Assembly: GCA_963701375.1 (NCBI GenBank)
Contig: CAVOZT010000003.1
Span: forward strand, 372,001-436,000
Direction: 5' to 3'
DNA: 64,000 nucleotides
Origin: CAVXTF01 sp963701375
GTDB lineage: Bacteria; Actinomycetota; Acidimicrobiia; Acidimicrobiales; CAVXTF01
Shown: piece after piece, positions 56,038 to 64,000 of the stretch
How the letters are laid out: each line of letters begins with the position of its first letter
Position numbering within the stretch: the first letter of the stretch is position 1
Notes under the pieces: generated by a model
Databases searched by the model: none
Told to the model about the DNA's origin: nothing
The model's input: only the letters and a program-made list of their open reading frames with translations
Made by a program: the position numbers and the translations under genes

Positions 56038-57540
56038 ATGACAGCAACGATGGACCTAGTCCGACCTTCTCAGCCCGAAGCCGAGGCGCCCGACCCCCGA
56101 CGATTCCGAGCACTGTGGGTGATCGCCATCGCACAGTTGATGATCGTCCTCGACGCCTCGGTCGTGACCATCGCCCTCCCCTCGGCGCAGCGCGCACTCG
56201 GGATATCGGTCGCCAACCGGCAATGGGTCATGACCGCTTATACCCTCGCTTTCGGAGGGCTCCTTCTCCTCGGTGGCCGTATCGCCGACTACTTCGGACG
56301 CAAGCGCATGTTCGTCATCAGCCTTCTCGGATTCGCCGCCGCGTCAGCGCTCGGCGGGCTCGCCCAGAACTCCGCGATGCTCTTCAGCGCCCGCGCCCTG
56401 CAAGGTGCGTTCGCAGCCGTGATGGCACCTGCGGCTCTATCGCTCATAACGGTGACGTTCACCGAAGCGAAAGAGAGGGCCAGGGCGTTCGGCGTCTACG
56501 GCGGTATCTCCGGTGGAGGCGCTGCGATAGGCCTCATTCTCGGGGGAATCCTCACGCAGTACGCCTCGTGGCGTTGGACCCTTCTGATCAACGTCCCGAT
56601 CGCCGTGCTGGCAGCAGTGTTCGCCACCCGCGTAGTGCGCGAGAGCCGACGCAGCGAGACCCGCAAGGGTTACGACGTTGCCGGCGCCGTCACGGCAACG
56701 GCAGGGCTGCTGTCCCTCGTCTACGGGTTCACGCGAGCCGGGTCCGCCGGCTGGGGATCTGGCTTGACACTCATGTTCATCGGACTTGCCGTCGTACTGC
56801 TCACGTCGTTCGTGCTCATCGAGCGCAACTCGAGTCACCCCCTGTTGCCGCTGCGGGTCATCCTCGACCGCAACCGCGGGGGCTCGTTCATCGCGGCGCT
56901 GCTCGTCGGTATCGCGATGTTCGGGACGTTCCTCTTCTTGACCTACTACTTCCAGGGAACTCTCGGTTATTCGGCACTTCGAACCGGCTTCGCGTTCTTG
57001 CCCTTCTCCATAGGCATCATCTCGGGTGCGACGCTTTCGAGCCGAATCCTCCCCCGTTTCGGCCCGAGGGTCTTGATGGTCGCGGGATTTGCCACTGCGG
57101 CCGTCGGACTCTTCCTGCTCACCGGGATAGGTGTCCACACGAGCTACCTCGGCCTTCTTCTCCCTGCGGAGTTGATCATCAGCTTCGGAATGGGAACGGC
57201 GTTCGTGCCGCTGAGCAGCACCGCACTCATAGGGGTCGACCCAAGCGATGCCGGCGTGGCGAGCGCGATGGTCAACACCAACCAGCAGACGGGGGCGTCT
57301 CTCGGAGTGTCGTTGCTGAACACGGTGGCGGCGAGCGCCACAGCCCACTTCTTGCTGAGCCACGGTGTGAGTCCGCTCACCCGCGCACAAGCATTGGTTC
57401 ACGGCTACACGATCTCGTTCACTATCAGTGCGATCCTGCTCGCCACTGCAGCGGTCACTACCTTCTTCATCCTGAGAGCGACGAAGGAGGACATCGTGTC
57501 CGCTGAGATCGGCGTCGAGCCGGAGCCCGTCGCGGCCTGA
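56038..57540 (+). CDS. MFS transporter, DHA2 (EmrB/QacA) drug-export family
   Basis: A 500-residue protein with about 14 membrane segments. Motif A-like sequence is LLLGGRIADYFGRKRMFVIS (residues about 78-97), and VLDASVVTIALPSAQRALG opens segment 1 (DHA2 signature). GGISGGGAAIGLILGGILTQ is motif C-like for antiporters. AGGA precedes ATG 56038. It probably exports a toxic hydrophobic compound and is controlled by the divergent TetR. Confidence 0.9.
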   Translation: MTATMDLVRPSQPEAEAPDPRRFRALWVIAIAQLMIVLDASVVTIALPSAQRALGISVANRQWVMTAYTLAFGGLLLLGGRIADYFGRKRMFVISLLGFAAASALGGLAQNSAMLFSARALQGAFAAVMAPAALSLITVTFTEAKERARAFGVYGGISGGGAAIGLILGGILTQYASWRWTLLINVPIAVLAAVFATRVVRESRRSETRKGYDVAGAVTATAGLLSLVYGFTRAGSAGWGSGLTLMFIGLAVVLLTSFVLIERNSSHPLLPLRVILDRNRGGSFIAALLVGIAMFGTFLFLTYYFQGTLGYSALRTGFAFLPFSIGIISGATLSSRILPRFGPRVLMVAGFATAAVGLFLLTGIGVHTSYLGLLLPAELIISFGMGTAFVPLSSTALIGVDPSDAGVASAMVNTNQQTGASLGVSLLNTVAASATAHFLLSHGVSPLTRAQALVHGYTISFTISAILLATAAVTTFFILRATKEDIVSAEIGVEPEPVAA

Positions 57541-57557
57541 GCCTTCGTACGGTTCGG

Positions 57558-57596
57558 GTCGGTCCCCCGGTGCGTATAGCGACCCGGGGGACCGAC
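57558..57596. terminator. Strong hairpin between convergent genes
   Basis: GTCGGTCCCCCGG (57558-57570) pairs perfectly with CCGGGGGACCGAC (57584-57596) over a 13-base loop. It stands between the convergent MFS and SRPBCC genes and likely ends transcription from both sides, although no clear U-tract follows. Confidence 0.7.
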
Positions 57597-57616
57597 CGCG
57601 TACGTCGGGTCTCGGC

Positions 57617-58078
57617 TCAGACGGCTGTGGCGAAACACTCGAGAAGGCGCTGCCAGCCGCCCTCAGAGCCAAGATCGGAACGCATCTGGTCTACGGAATC
57701 GCCGAAGCGCTCGAGGTCCGTGTGCTCGAGCTCGACCCTCGTGCGGTCCGGGCCGACTGCGACGAAACGAACCTCGACTCTCGTCAACAACTCGGGGTCG
57801 TACTGCCACTTCGCTGAAATCTGCCACACGATCACGAGGCGGTCGGGCGGCTCCCAGTCGAGGACGCGTCCCCAATCGCATTCACTGCCGTCAACGCCGA
57901 TCTCGTACCACCGGCCCCCGGCGCGCGGTTCGAGCACGACCTTGCCGAGCTCCGCCGAGCCGATGTGGTGCTCACGTATCCACCAGTCGTCCATCTGATC
58001 CGTGAAGACCTGGAAGGCCCTGTCGACCGGAACGTCGACAGTCACGCTCTTTCGTACGGACGTTTCGGTCATCGCCAT
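57617..58078 (-). CDS. SRPBCC/AHSA1 family protein
   Basis: A 153-residue Aha1/SRPBCC domain protein (SVRKSVTVDVPVDRAFQVFT, then RLVIVWQISAKWQYDPELLT). Its start overlaps the end of the ArsR gene. Such pairs, an ArsR regulator with an AHSA1 protein, are common; they respond to unknown ligands. Confidence 0.85.
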   Translation of the reverse strand: MAMTETSVRKSVTVDVPVDRAFQVFTDQMDDWWIREHHIGSAELGKVVLEPRAGGRWYEIGVDGSECDWGRVLDWEPPDRLVIVWQISAKWQYDPELLTRVEVRFVAVGPDRTRVELEHTDLERFGDSVDQMRSDLGSEGGWQRLLECFATAV

Positions 58079-58392
58079 TTCCCTTCTCCTTTTTCTCTCT
58101 CGGCCGTCTCTTTGAAAGAGGCGAGCGCCTGGTCCCAGAACCGGTCCAGGTAATCACGCAACGCTGCGAGCCCGTCCGGCTTCAGCTGGTAGACGTGACG
58201 CGTCCCGACGCGCCGGTCGGCCACCAGCTCGGCGTCCTTCAGCACCCGCAGGTGCTGGGAGACCGCCGGGCGACTCACCGAGAACCCTTCCGCCAGCTCC
58301 GCCACTGCCAGAGGACCCGACGCGAGGCGCTCGAAGACACGGCGCCTCGTCGGATCGGCAAGAGCGACGAGGGCATCTTGGTAAGTTGCCAC
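58069..58392 (-). CDS. ArsR family transcriptional regulator
   Basis: A 107-residue winged helix-turn-helix protein (ALADPTRRRVFERLASGPLA, then VSRPAVSQHLRVLKDAELVA, then RRVGTRHVYQL). It has no metal-binding Cys motif. GTG 58392 lies inside a palindrome and eight bases after the -10 box, so the message is probably leaderless. It overlaps the SRPBCC gene. Confidence 0.85.
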   Translation of the reverse strand: MATYQDALVALADPTRRRVFERLASGPLAVAELAEGFSVSRPAVSQHLRVLKDAELVADRRVGTRHVYQLKPDGLAALRDYLDRFWDQALASFKETAEREKGEGKWR

Positions 58393-58413
58393 TTACGGTA
58401 AGTTATGGCTTAC
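58381..58413. promoter_or_regulatory. Two tandem ArsR operators on the ArsR start
   Basis: GTAAGT-TGCC-ACTTAC (58381-58396) is a perfect inverted repeat that covers the GTG start codon. GTAAGT-TATG-GCTTAC (58398-58413) is a near-perfect second copy that covers the -10 box. Autorepression is the likely function. Confidence 0.7.
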
Positions 58414-58428
58414 GCTTCTCGGTGTCAA
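58400..58428 (-). promoter_or_regulatory. ArsR promoter
   Basis: On the minus strand TTGACA (58428-58423) and TAACTT (58405-58400) are 17 bases apart. The start codon follows the -10 box by seven bases. The promoter lies at the very end of the DUF3052 coding region. Confidence 0.65.
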
Positions 58429-58852
58429 GCGGTGCCGGGGCCCGAACCCGCAGCTCGCGGCGCCATACGAGCCTGAGCCCGGTCCAGGTGTCGTCGATCG
58501 CGCAGACCTTGTTGTCCACGAGACCGCGCGGCAGCGCGACCTCCCGGACGGCATGGTCCGTGACGTCGGTCTCGACGCCTGAAGCTCGTTTCGGCCACGC
58601 GATCCAAAGGCCGCCTGACGGATAGATCATCTTTTCGAGCGAGCCGATGCGCTTCTCCAACTTTGCTCGGATCGTGACGAACTCGACGACGACGTCGGCC
58701 GAACCGCGTGCCTGTCGTCTCACGACGACGCCGGCCGGCAGACCCGTGATCACGCCCGGCAGGACATCTGCTGGCACATCCAACAGGACGAGCGTCGAAC
58801 CTTCTTTGATTCCGAGCTTCACCGCTATAGGTGTCCCGCTGTATCCCGCCAT
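58403..58852 (-). CDS. DUF3052 family protein
   Basis: A 149-residue protein of the actinobacterial DUF3052 group (SGTPIAVKLGIKEGSTLVLL, then KLEKRIGSLEKMIYPSGGLW, then VDNKVCAIDDTWTGLRLVWR). The function is unknown; mycobacteria carry a homologue (Rv2239c-like). The 3' end overlaps the ArsR promoter on the same strand. Confidence 0.85.
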   Translation of the reverse strand: MAGYSGTPIAVKLGIKEGSTLVLLDVPADVLPGVITGLPAGVVVRRQARGSADVVVEFVTIRAKLEKRIGSLEKMIYPSGGLWIAWPKRASGVETDVTDHAVREVALPRGLVDNKVCAIDDTWTGLRLVWRRELRVRAPAPLDTEKRKP

Positions 58853-58866
58853 GATCGAGCGCTCGG

Positions 58867-59786
58867 TCAGTCGGCGAGGAGCTTCTGCCTGGCGGTCTCG
58901 ATCTCTGCGCGCGCGTCGTCTGAGATTTCGGGAAGGCGCAGACCGAGCTCAGCGATCGTGTGAGTCAAGATCCCCCCCACCAGTGCGCGCATTGCGTACT
59001 TATGATCGGCAGGAATCACGTACCACGGAGCCCAAGAGGTAGAAGTCGCAGTGATGGCCGCTTCGTAGGCTCTCTGATATTCGCCGAAGAAGTCTCGCTC
59101 CGTCACGTCCGCAGCAGAGAACTTGAAGTACTTCGCTGGGTCGTCGAGGCGCTCCAAGAGCCGTTTCTTCTGCACCTGCTTGGAGACGTGCAGGAACAGC
59201 TTCACGATCTTGGTGCCGTTGCGATCGAGATGGCGCTCGAAGGCGTTTATGTCCTCGTAGCGCTGCTTCCACAACTTCTCGCCGCTCGCGGCGCCCGGCG
59301 GGAGCTTCTCTTCCGCGAGAACTTCGGGATGAACGCGCGCGATCAGCACCTCTTCGTAATAGGAGCGATTGAATATCCCGATCTGCCCCCGTTCCGGCAG
59401 TGCCTTCGAGCAGCGCCAGAGAAAATCGTGGTTCAGCTCGCGCAAGAGGGCTGCTTGAACGAGGTGACCGTACATCCCTGCGGGTTGACGCCAGACATCA
59501 CGTGCTTGATGGTGCCGTCCTTGCCGGCGGCATCGAGCGCCTGGAGTATGACCAGCAATGCATGCGTCTGGCTCGCGTACAGCAACTCCTGAGCCTTGGA
59601 AAGCTCCTCTCTGAATCGCTCGAGCTCCTGTCCGGCGAGCTCCTTCGGACTTTTAGGGCCCGTGGGGTCCGACGGGCCCGACGGGTCGAGCCACTGTGTC
59701 CTGGTCTCGGCCGTGCTCCTGGCCTCGAGCCCCGCGGGCTCTCCCGGCTTCACGATCAGCTCGCCAATAACCTTGTGCGGGTTCAC
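58867..59786 (-). CDS. ppk2: Polyphosphate kinase 2 (PPK2), frameshifted
   Basis: About 306 residues when joined. GTG 59786 begins VNPHKVIGELIV. The Walker A is LQALDAAGKDGTIKHVMSGV, then NPQGCTVTSFKQPS. After the frame change near 59445-59452 the sequence continues ELNHDFLWRCSKALPERGQI, GIFNRSYYEEVLIARVHPE, KLFLHVSKQVQKKRLLERLD and the C-terminal WYVIPADHKYAMRALVGGIL. PPK2 enzymes transfer phosphate between polyphosphate and nucleotides. Confidence 0.85.
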
Positions 59787-59853
59787 GCAGACACTTTCTA
59801 AGGGATCGATCAGCGGGGCGCTGCATCGAGGCGGTCCTGCCGGCCATTTTCTA

Positions 59854-59885
59854 CGAATAAGGGAACACCAGTGTTCCCTTATTCG
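59854..59885. terminator. Perfect palindrome that covers the DUF2332 stop
   Basis: CGAATAAGGGAACAC-CA-GTGTTCCCTTATTCG has 15-base arms with only two bases between them. The right arm contains the stop codon of the DUF2332 gene (59881-59879), and it lies upstream of the PPK2 start. It can act as terminator or as a protein-binding site. Confidence 0.6.
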
Positions 59886-60997
59886 CGATTTCTTGCAGGA
59901 ACGTCGATCCATCGCACGGGCGGCCCGTGATCACCCGCGACTGCCAGGACCACGGACTCGCCCTCCGGCCAGTGCGAGACCCTCACACCGAATCCGGGAG
60001 TCGGGTGCCCACCCGGCTCCATGGCGGCATGAACGAGAGGGCTCTCTCCGGTGGCAACTGCACCGGCATGCTCGATCAGATGACCGAGCCGGGAGCGTGT
60101 TTCCGGAGTGAAGTACTGGTTCACGACCGACTGCCAGATCACGGTCAACCGACGAGCCTGTCCCGATAAGAGCATCCGTTCCAGCCACGAATCTGCTGCC
60201 TTCGTGTCGACGACGGGCCGGTGCCTCGCTGCGACTATCAGCGCGGCGCGCATCCTGGCGACGCGATCAGGCTCGTCGGGCCATATGTAGGACAACAAGG
60301 TGAGCTGCCCTTCGGGACTTGCCGCGTCGATAGGCGCGACGTCACAACCCCTCCGCTCGAACACGGTCAGGATCTCTGCAGCGCCCACAAGATTCTCCAC
60401 CGGTGACGAGATCCACGGGTCCTCAAACACGACCGGCGATGAGCTCTCACCGAGAGTCGATGGCCCTATTCGGTACGCGAATTCGGAGGCAAGAAGATTC
60501 AATCCCCCACTCGCACCGATCTCGAGCAGGCGCACCGGCATCCGGTAGCGCTGAACCGCCCAGAGCAGCACCCCGAAGAGCACCGCAGAGCGTCCCGGCT
60601 CGTTGGTCTGGACCCCTCTTTGCAGGGCGCGTCTCATCTCGTCGGCGTTTGCTCGCATCGACTCCTCGGCGTCGGGCCACACGCCGTACGGCCCACGCGT
60701 TCCCCCGACGGTCGGATAGTAGGGAGCGAGCTGCGGTGCCAAGCCGGCGAGCACGAGGCGGTGCAGCGCAGCGAGCGTGCGCAAAGCAGGTGCCTGACCT
60801 GAAGGGAGTTGAACACCGTCGACGAGCTCCGCGAGGATTCCGCCGCTCTCGATGTCGTCGGCCGCGCCGCGCATCAACGCGACCGACAACGGAGACCGCC
60901 CTGCACGCTCGATCGAGGCGGCGTGCCGCCTGAAACGCGTGGGCAGGTCGGCTCCGCCGGAGTTCAGGTCGCCTGAGCCCGCGAAGGGCACGGTCAC
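59879..60997 (-). CDS. DUF2332 family protein
   Basis: A 372-residue protein (RFRRHAASIERAGRSPLSVA, then PYYPTVGGTRGPYGVWPDAE, then VRLLEIGASGGLNLLASEFA). The last motif resembles a SAM-binding loop, so it may act as a methyltransferase. GTG 60997 overlaps the stop of the upstream small gene; a second GTG at 60991 is possible. The function is unknown. Confidence 0.8.
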   Translation of the reverse strand: MTVPFAGSGDLNSGGADLPTRFRRHAASIERAGRSPLSVALMRGAADDIESGGILAELVDGVQLPSGQAPALRTLAALHRLVLAGLAPQLAPYYPTVGGTRGPYGVWPDAEESMRANADEMRRALQRGVQTNEPGRSAVLFGVLLWAVQRYRMPVRLLEIGASGGLNLLASEFAYRIGPSTLGESSSPVVFEDPWISSPVENLVGAAEILTVFERRGCDVAPIDAASPEGQLTLLSYIWPDEPDRVARMRAALIVAARHRPVVDTKAADSWLERMLLSGQARRLTVIWQSVVNQYFTPETRSRLGHLIEHAGAVATGESPLVHAAMEPGGHPTPGFGVRVSHWPEGESVVLAVAGDHGPPVRWIDVPARNRE

Positions 60998-61353
60998 TCT
61001 TCTCGAGATTCTCCTCGAGGGTGTTCTCGGGCATCCGCCAACAAATTTTGCGGGACCAGATGGGAAAAGTCGGCGAGAACACCGGTGGCTTCGGGCGGCA
61101 CACCGATCACGAGCCAGTATCCGTCCAGCTGCACGTCGATCGAGAAGTCGAAGAAAGTGCAGCAGGATTTCTCCCGACTTGCGAGGTCGACAGCAGCGAG
61201 CAGGACGTCCGGCGAGGGCTTCAGCCGAAGACGCACCCGATCGGCCCCGACCATATCGGCGGCGTCCACCGAGTATTCGAAGAAGCGTCTCCACTCTTCG
61301 ATGCGGAGGCCCGCGTCGTCCGCACCCAGGGTGCAGGCAATGGGGATTCGCAC
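60994..61353 (-). CDS. Conserved small protein with a CCTFFDF motif
   Basis: A 119-residue protein from GTG 61353 (VRIPIACTLGADDAGLRIEE, then WRRFFEYSVDAADMV; VDLASREKSCCTFFDFSIDV near the middle). The pair of cysteines in a 'CCxFFDF' context is found in many small actinobacterial proteins near MerR-type regulators; none is present here. The function is unknown. It overlaps the DUF2332 gene by four bases. Confidence 0.7.
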   Translation of the reverse strand: MRIPIACTLGADDAGLRIEEWRRFFEYSVDAADMVGADRVRLRLKPSPDVLLAAVDLASREKSCCTFFDFSIDVQLDGYWLVIGVPPEATGVLADFSHLVPQNLLADAREHPRGESREE

Positions 61354-61360
61354 GGGTCCG

Positions 61361-61840
61361 CTATGCAGCGGCTGCTGCGGATACGTGTGGCAGGGCGAGA
61401 ATGAGCTCGAGTGGCTCGCCGGGTTCGGAACCGAGTGCCCGCCTCGCGAACGCTGCGAGTGCCTCCTCGTGCGCGACATACGCCTCAGCGATCTGACGCT
61501 CCAAGTCGTCGGTGGAAAGCTCGACGAGCTGTCGATACTTAGCCAGGAACTGCTCGGTGATTCCCTCGAATGACCCGAGGAACTCGTCCCACGGGATTCC
61601 TGCGACGGCATCGGTGAGCTCGGCCGCGGACGCGAGGGTGGTCTCGGTGTCACCCCGGTCGAGCTGTCGGCGCTCGAACACCGGCTCGGCGAGCTCCTTG
61701 GTTGCCTTTTCGAGCAAGGTCAAAACCTGGAGCTGACGGCGACGGACGGGGTCATTCTGGCGCTCGGCCAGGGATCCGAAAAGGGCTTCGCCTAGCACCT
61801 CCCCTTGGTACGACTCGACCCACAGTTCGGACGCATTCAC
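61361..61840 (-). CDS. Helical ferritin-like small protein
   Basis: A 159-residue, mostly helical protein from GTG 61840 (NASELWVESYQGEVLGEALF, then RRRQLQVLTLLEKATKELAE, then LERQIAEAYVAHEEALAAFA). Spaced Glu residues in the first, second and last helices suggest a ferritin-like four-helix bundle. The ligands are not all recognisable. It lies seven bases before the small cysteine-pair gene. Confidence 0.6.
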   Translation of the reverse strand: MNASELWVESYQGEVLGEALFGSLAERQNDPVRRRQLQVLTLLEKATKELAEPVFERRQLDRGDTETTLASAAELTDAVAGIPWDEFLGSFEGITEQFLAKYRQLVELSTDDLERQIAEAYVAHEEALAAFARRALGSEPGEPLELILALPHVSAAAAA

Positions 61841-61919
61841 GAGCTTTACTCTACGGGACGGTCGTGCGACGGGGGACGATCGATTGCTACGACCGGCAAA
61901 ACCCATTCCGCGGTGGCGG

Positions 61920-62876
61920 TCAGCTCGCCAGCTCGTTCTTCCACGGGCTCATGTCCAGCTTCGGATAGCGGGCCTGGGTTGCGCCGAGCAGTGCTTCGTC
62001 CCATATCTCGTGGCCCGGAGGCGGAAATCCGAACAGCTCCAACTCTCTCGGTGTCGAACGTTCGACGAACCTCGTCCATCCCCGGTCGTTCGCGCGCGAC
62101 TGTGCTTCGTCATACCCGATCCACTCGTGTGCCGCGTTGCGGAACGCCAGTGCGAGCGTCGTTCTCGAAGTGCCGGCTTCGGCAAATGCAGTACCCCGGT
62201 GAAATACGTCTGAACGGTATGCGAGGTACGAGCCCCTCACCCCTGTCGCAGACCGCTCGGCGGCGTAGATCTCGGGCGCATAGTCCGGCATCAGAACTGG
62301 GAACTCCGACGAGACGCTCTGCGTATCGCGGACCGAAACCAAACTCGTAGGGTTCTCCGCTGCGGTCACGTCGGTCATGTAGAGAAAGCCCTCGAGGTTC
62401 CACCACGGATACCTTCCCACCGCGGGGAGCCACGAGTGATTCCGGTCGGTGTGCATCGGCTGTTCGTAATTGGTCACGCCTTCGTACTTGGCGGTTGCGC
62501 CTATCTGGTACAGGCGGATGTCCCGGTCGCCGAGAGCACGCTCGGCGAAATCAACGAGCGAAGGATGGACACAGAGCCGGTTCAGGGTTCCCTTTCCCGG
62601 GAACGGAAACTTACCCTGCCAGTTGTGCTGGTCCGGACGGAACCCGGGCCCTTCGTCCGGCCACACGAACTCCTCCTCGTGAGCCGGAGGATTTCCCAGT
62701 CGCTGCCGGGTCACGCCTTCAGGGTCAGCGTGGTACTCGTCGTTCGTCGGGAACATCAGGTGCAGGTCGTCGTAAGCGCGGTCGATCTCGTCGGTCGAAA
62801 CGAGCCCCGAAATCAGCACCCAACCTTCGGTGCGCCAGGTCTCCACCTCTTCGTCTGTCGCCAGCCGTGACCCCAT
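61920..62876 (-). CDS. Phytanoyl-CoA dioxygenase (PhyH) family protein
   Basis: A 318-residue Fe(II)/2-oxoglutarate dioxygenase-like protein. The facial triad is visible as QPMHTDRNHSW (His-x-Asp, about residue 141) and SDVFHRGTAF (distal His, about 224). The Arg that binds 2-oxoglutarate is likely in AGTSRTTLALAF. The substrate is unknown. Confidence 0.8.
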   Translation of the reverse strand: MGSRLATDEEVETWRTEGWVLISGLVSTDEIDRAYDDLHLMFPTNDEYHADPEGVTRQRLGNPPAHEEEFVWPDEGPGFRPDQHNWQGKFPFPGKGTLNRLCVHPSLVDFAERALGDRDIRLYQIGATAKYEGVTNYEQPMHTDRNHSWLPAVGRYPWWNLEGFLYMTDVTAAENPTSLVSVRDTQSVSSEFPVLMPDYAPEIYAAERSATGVRGSYLAYRSDVFHRGTAFAEAGTSRTTLALAFRNAAHEWIGYDEAQSRANDRGWTRFVERSTPRELELFGFPPPGHEIWDEALLGATQARYPKLDMSPWKNELAS

Positions 62877-62962
62877 GAATGCGCTCCGTTTCCCGTCAAA
62901 TCGAGCGAAGTCTAAGCCGCTCGATCGTTCCCTGACTTTGTTCTACGACGGGCACCGAAGTC

Positions 62963-64000
62963 CTATCGACGGGCACCCGCGGTGTTCAACCGTCTTCTGC
63001 CCAGGTCGATCCGCCGGAGGAAATGCCATGCTGCCGCCAGGAACAATGCGGTCATCAGGACCAAGATCCCGATTGCGAGAACCCATGGCTCGGCCGTATG
63101 GCGCCATGCTCCGGTTCCCACGGCTGCGTTCATCAATTGCTCTCTTATGTAAGGGGTGGGATAGGGCTTACCCACCAGCTGACGGATCTCGGCGTTCCCG
63201 ATTGTGAGGCTGTCGAGATAAGACGTCATCAGCTGGTTGAGGCTCGCTGTCGACGCCATCGCCCTCATCCCCAAATTGGCGCCGGTCAGATCGCCGAGCA
63301 CCTTCAACAGCAGGCTCGGGTTCTCGGCTTGCAGCAGTGGGAGCGAAAGCGTCATCTGAACGACGAGCACGATGGGCAACGAGAGCACGGCCTGGTCCGA
63401 CCTGCGTACACGAGCAGAGACGGCGAGCCCTAGGGCCATGCCGGCAAGACCGGAAAGCGCAACGGCGATCAGGATCTCCGTCATCTGGGAGCTGAACACC
63501 GATCCGACGCCCAACGGCCGAAGTCCCGACAACAGGCCTGGGAACGACTGTTGTATCAACGGAATGATGTTGAACGTGTCTTGTGGGGGAAGCGACTGCC
63601 GAGAGAATCCGATGAACACCAGCACGACGGACTGCACGACGGTGATGGTTCCGAAGACGACCGCCTTGGAGCCCAGATAAGCCGGAATAGACAGACCGAC
63701 GGCGCGCTCGCGGCGGTACAGCGGTAGCTCTTTCACGATCTCGCGGATCGAGTTCGAAGCTCCCAACCAAGTTGCCGACACCACGAGAAGCCACAGGAGC
63801 AGACCCGCGAAAGGGCCCTGTGTGGTGGAGAGGGTGTGGGCCGGAAAGAGGAGAGCGATGATCAGACCGAATAGCGGCGCCTGCATTGCGAGAAGAGCCA
63901 GTGTTCTCTTGTCCCCGCGCAGGATCCGCAATTGACGGCGCACGAGGACGAGGAACTGCCTCGTCGGAGTGACCGGGCTGGGAAGGGCGCGCGATCCGGC
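62963..64000 (-). CDS. ABC-2/ABCG-type transporter membrane domain, 5' partial
   Basis: The C-terminal 345 residues of an ABC-2 membrane protein; the frame stays open to the right edge. Six hydrophobic segments are visible, starting with LALLAMQAPLFGLIIALLFP. SIREIVKELPLYRRERAVGL is the cytoplasmic signature of ABCG-like half-transporters. The ATPase domain may be in the missing N-terminal portion. The cargo is unknown. Confidence 0.8.
   Translation of the reverse strand, partial: AGSRALPSPVTPTRQFLVLVRRQLRILRGDKRTLALLAMQAPLFGLIIALLFPAHTLSTTQGPFAGLLLWLLVVSATWLGASNSIREIVKELPLYRRERAVGLSIPAYLGSKAVVFGTITVVQSVVLVFIGFSRQSLPPQDTFNIIPLIQQSFPGLLSGLRPLGVGSVFSSQMTEILIAVALSGLAGMALGLAVSARVRRSDQAVLSLPIVLVVQMTLSLPLLQAENPSLLLKVLGDLTGANLGMRAMASTASLNQLMTSYLDSLTIGNAEIRQLVGKPYPTPYIREQLMNAAVGTGAWRHTAEPWVLAIGILVLMTALFLAAAWHFLRRIDLGRRRLNTAGARR

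Noticed and set aside
56115..57506. A 463-residue second frame inside the MFS gene
   Set aside because: It is a Arg/Pro-rich +1 shadow of a 14-segment membrane protein and has no independent features.
59854..59885. Possible SOS/LexA box in the palindrome
   Set aside because: The GAAC and GTTC halves are six bases apart; the actinobacterial LexA box has a four-base spacing, and no SOS gene is next to it.
1..64000. CRISPR array, prophage or intact insertion sequence
   Set aside because: No regularly spaced short repeats, no transposase, integrase or phage structural genes were seen on either strand.

Overview
The window is high-GC bacterial DNA, most likely from an actinobacterium. Support for this is a WhiB-type regulator beside two ArsA/Get3-like ATPases (the whiB4 gene order of mycobacteria), a GlnR-type orphan regulator overlapping a glutamine synthetase gene, a DUF3052 gene, a PPK2 gene, many TetR regulators, and frequent GTG/TTG starts. 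Acidimicrobiia or a relative would fit, but the window carries no rRNA or other decisive taxonomic marker. About 60 protein genes and one tRNA (Pro, anticodon CGG) can be supported. I see no CRISPR array, no intact transposase or integrase, and no prophage.

The left part (about 1-37.6 kb) looks accessory and metabolic. It starts with a partial GNAT acetyltransferase, a methyltransferase, a repeat-built secreted protein, an NAD-dependent epimerase and a large cyclase/ATPase/TPR regulator. Two enoyl-CoA hydratases are followed by a GntR-ABC transporter operon with a nearly leaderless, operator-covered promoter (9.6-11.9 kb). Next come a KimA-like permease fused to an OB-fold and overlapping a KdpD-like sensor piece, and a small aromatic-ring-cleavage operon with its TetR gene (15.3-17.8 kb). 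A ferritin-VIT1 iron transporter and two large secreted proteins (BNR-like and CocE/X-Pro peptidase-like) follow. Then there are FAD enzymes and a cluster of small RibD_C, VOC and SRPBCC proteins, and finally a GMC oxidoreductase lying between two copies of a 20-nt repeat.

The right part (37.7-64 kb) looks like core genome. It holds divergent glutamine synthetase genes with glnR, divergent HesB and Mrp iron-sulfur genes with a compact fused xanthine-dehydrogenase-like enzyme and RidA, a NUDIX gene, whiB with a pair of ArsA-like ATPases, a receiver protein, a CBS/CorC protein and tRNA-Pro. A copper module follows: a PHM-like secreted copper protein and a P1B ATPase with an unusual exported C-terminal domain. 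The end holds a TetR-controlled MFS pump, an ArsR-SRPBCC pair, DUF3052, PPK2, DUF2332, a phytanoyl-CoA dioxygenase-like protein and an ABC-2 permease that runs off the edge.

Roughly fifteen genes carry single-base or two-base frameshifts inside otherwise well conserved sequence. That pattern points mainly to consensus errors in the assembly, so these genes are annotated across the shifts. The least ordinary observations are the copper module with the ATPase fusion, the WhiB protein with one of four cluster cysteines replaced by serine, the compact Fe-S/molybdopterin fusion behind hesB, the KimA-OB-KdpD-like unit, and several regulator genes whose operator sits on a promoter with little or no leader.
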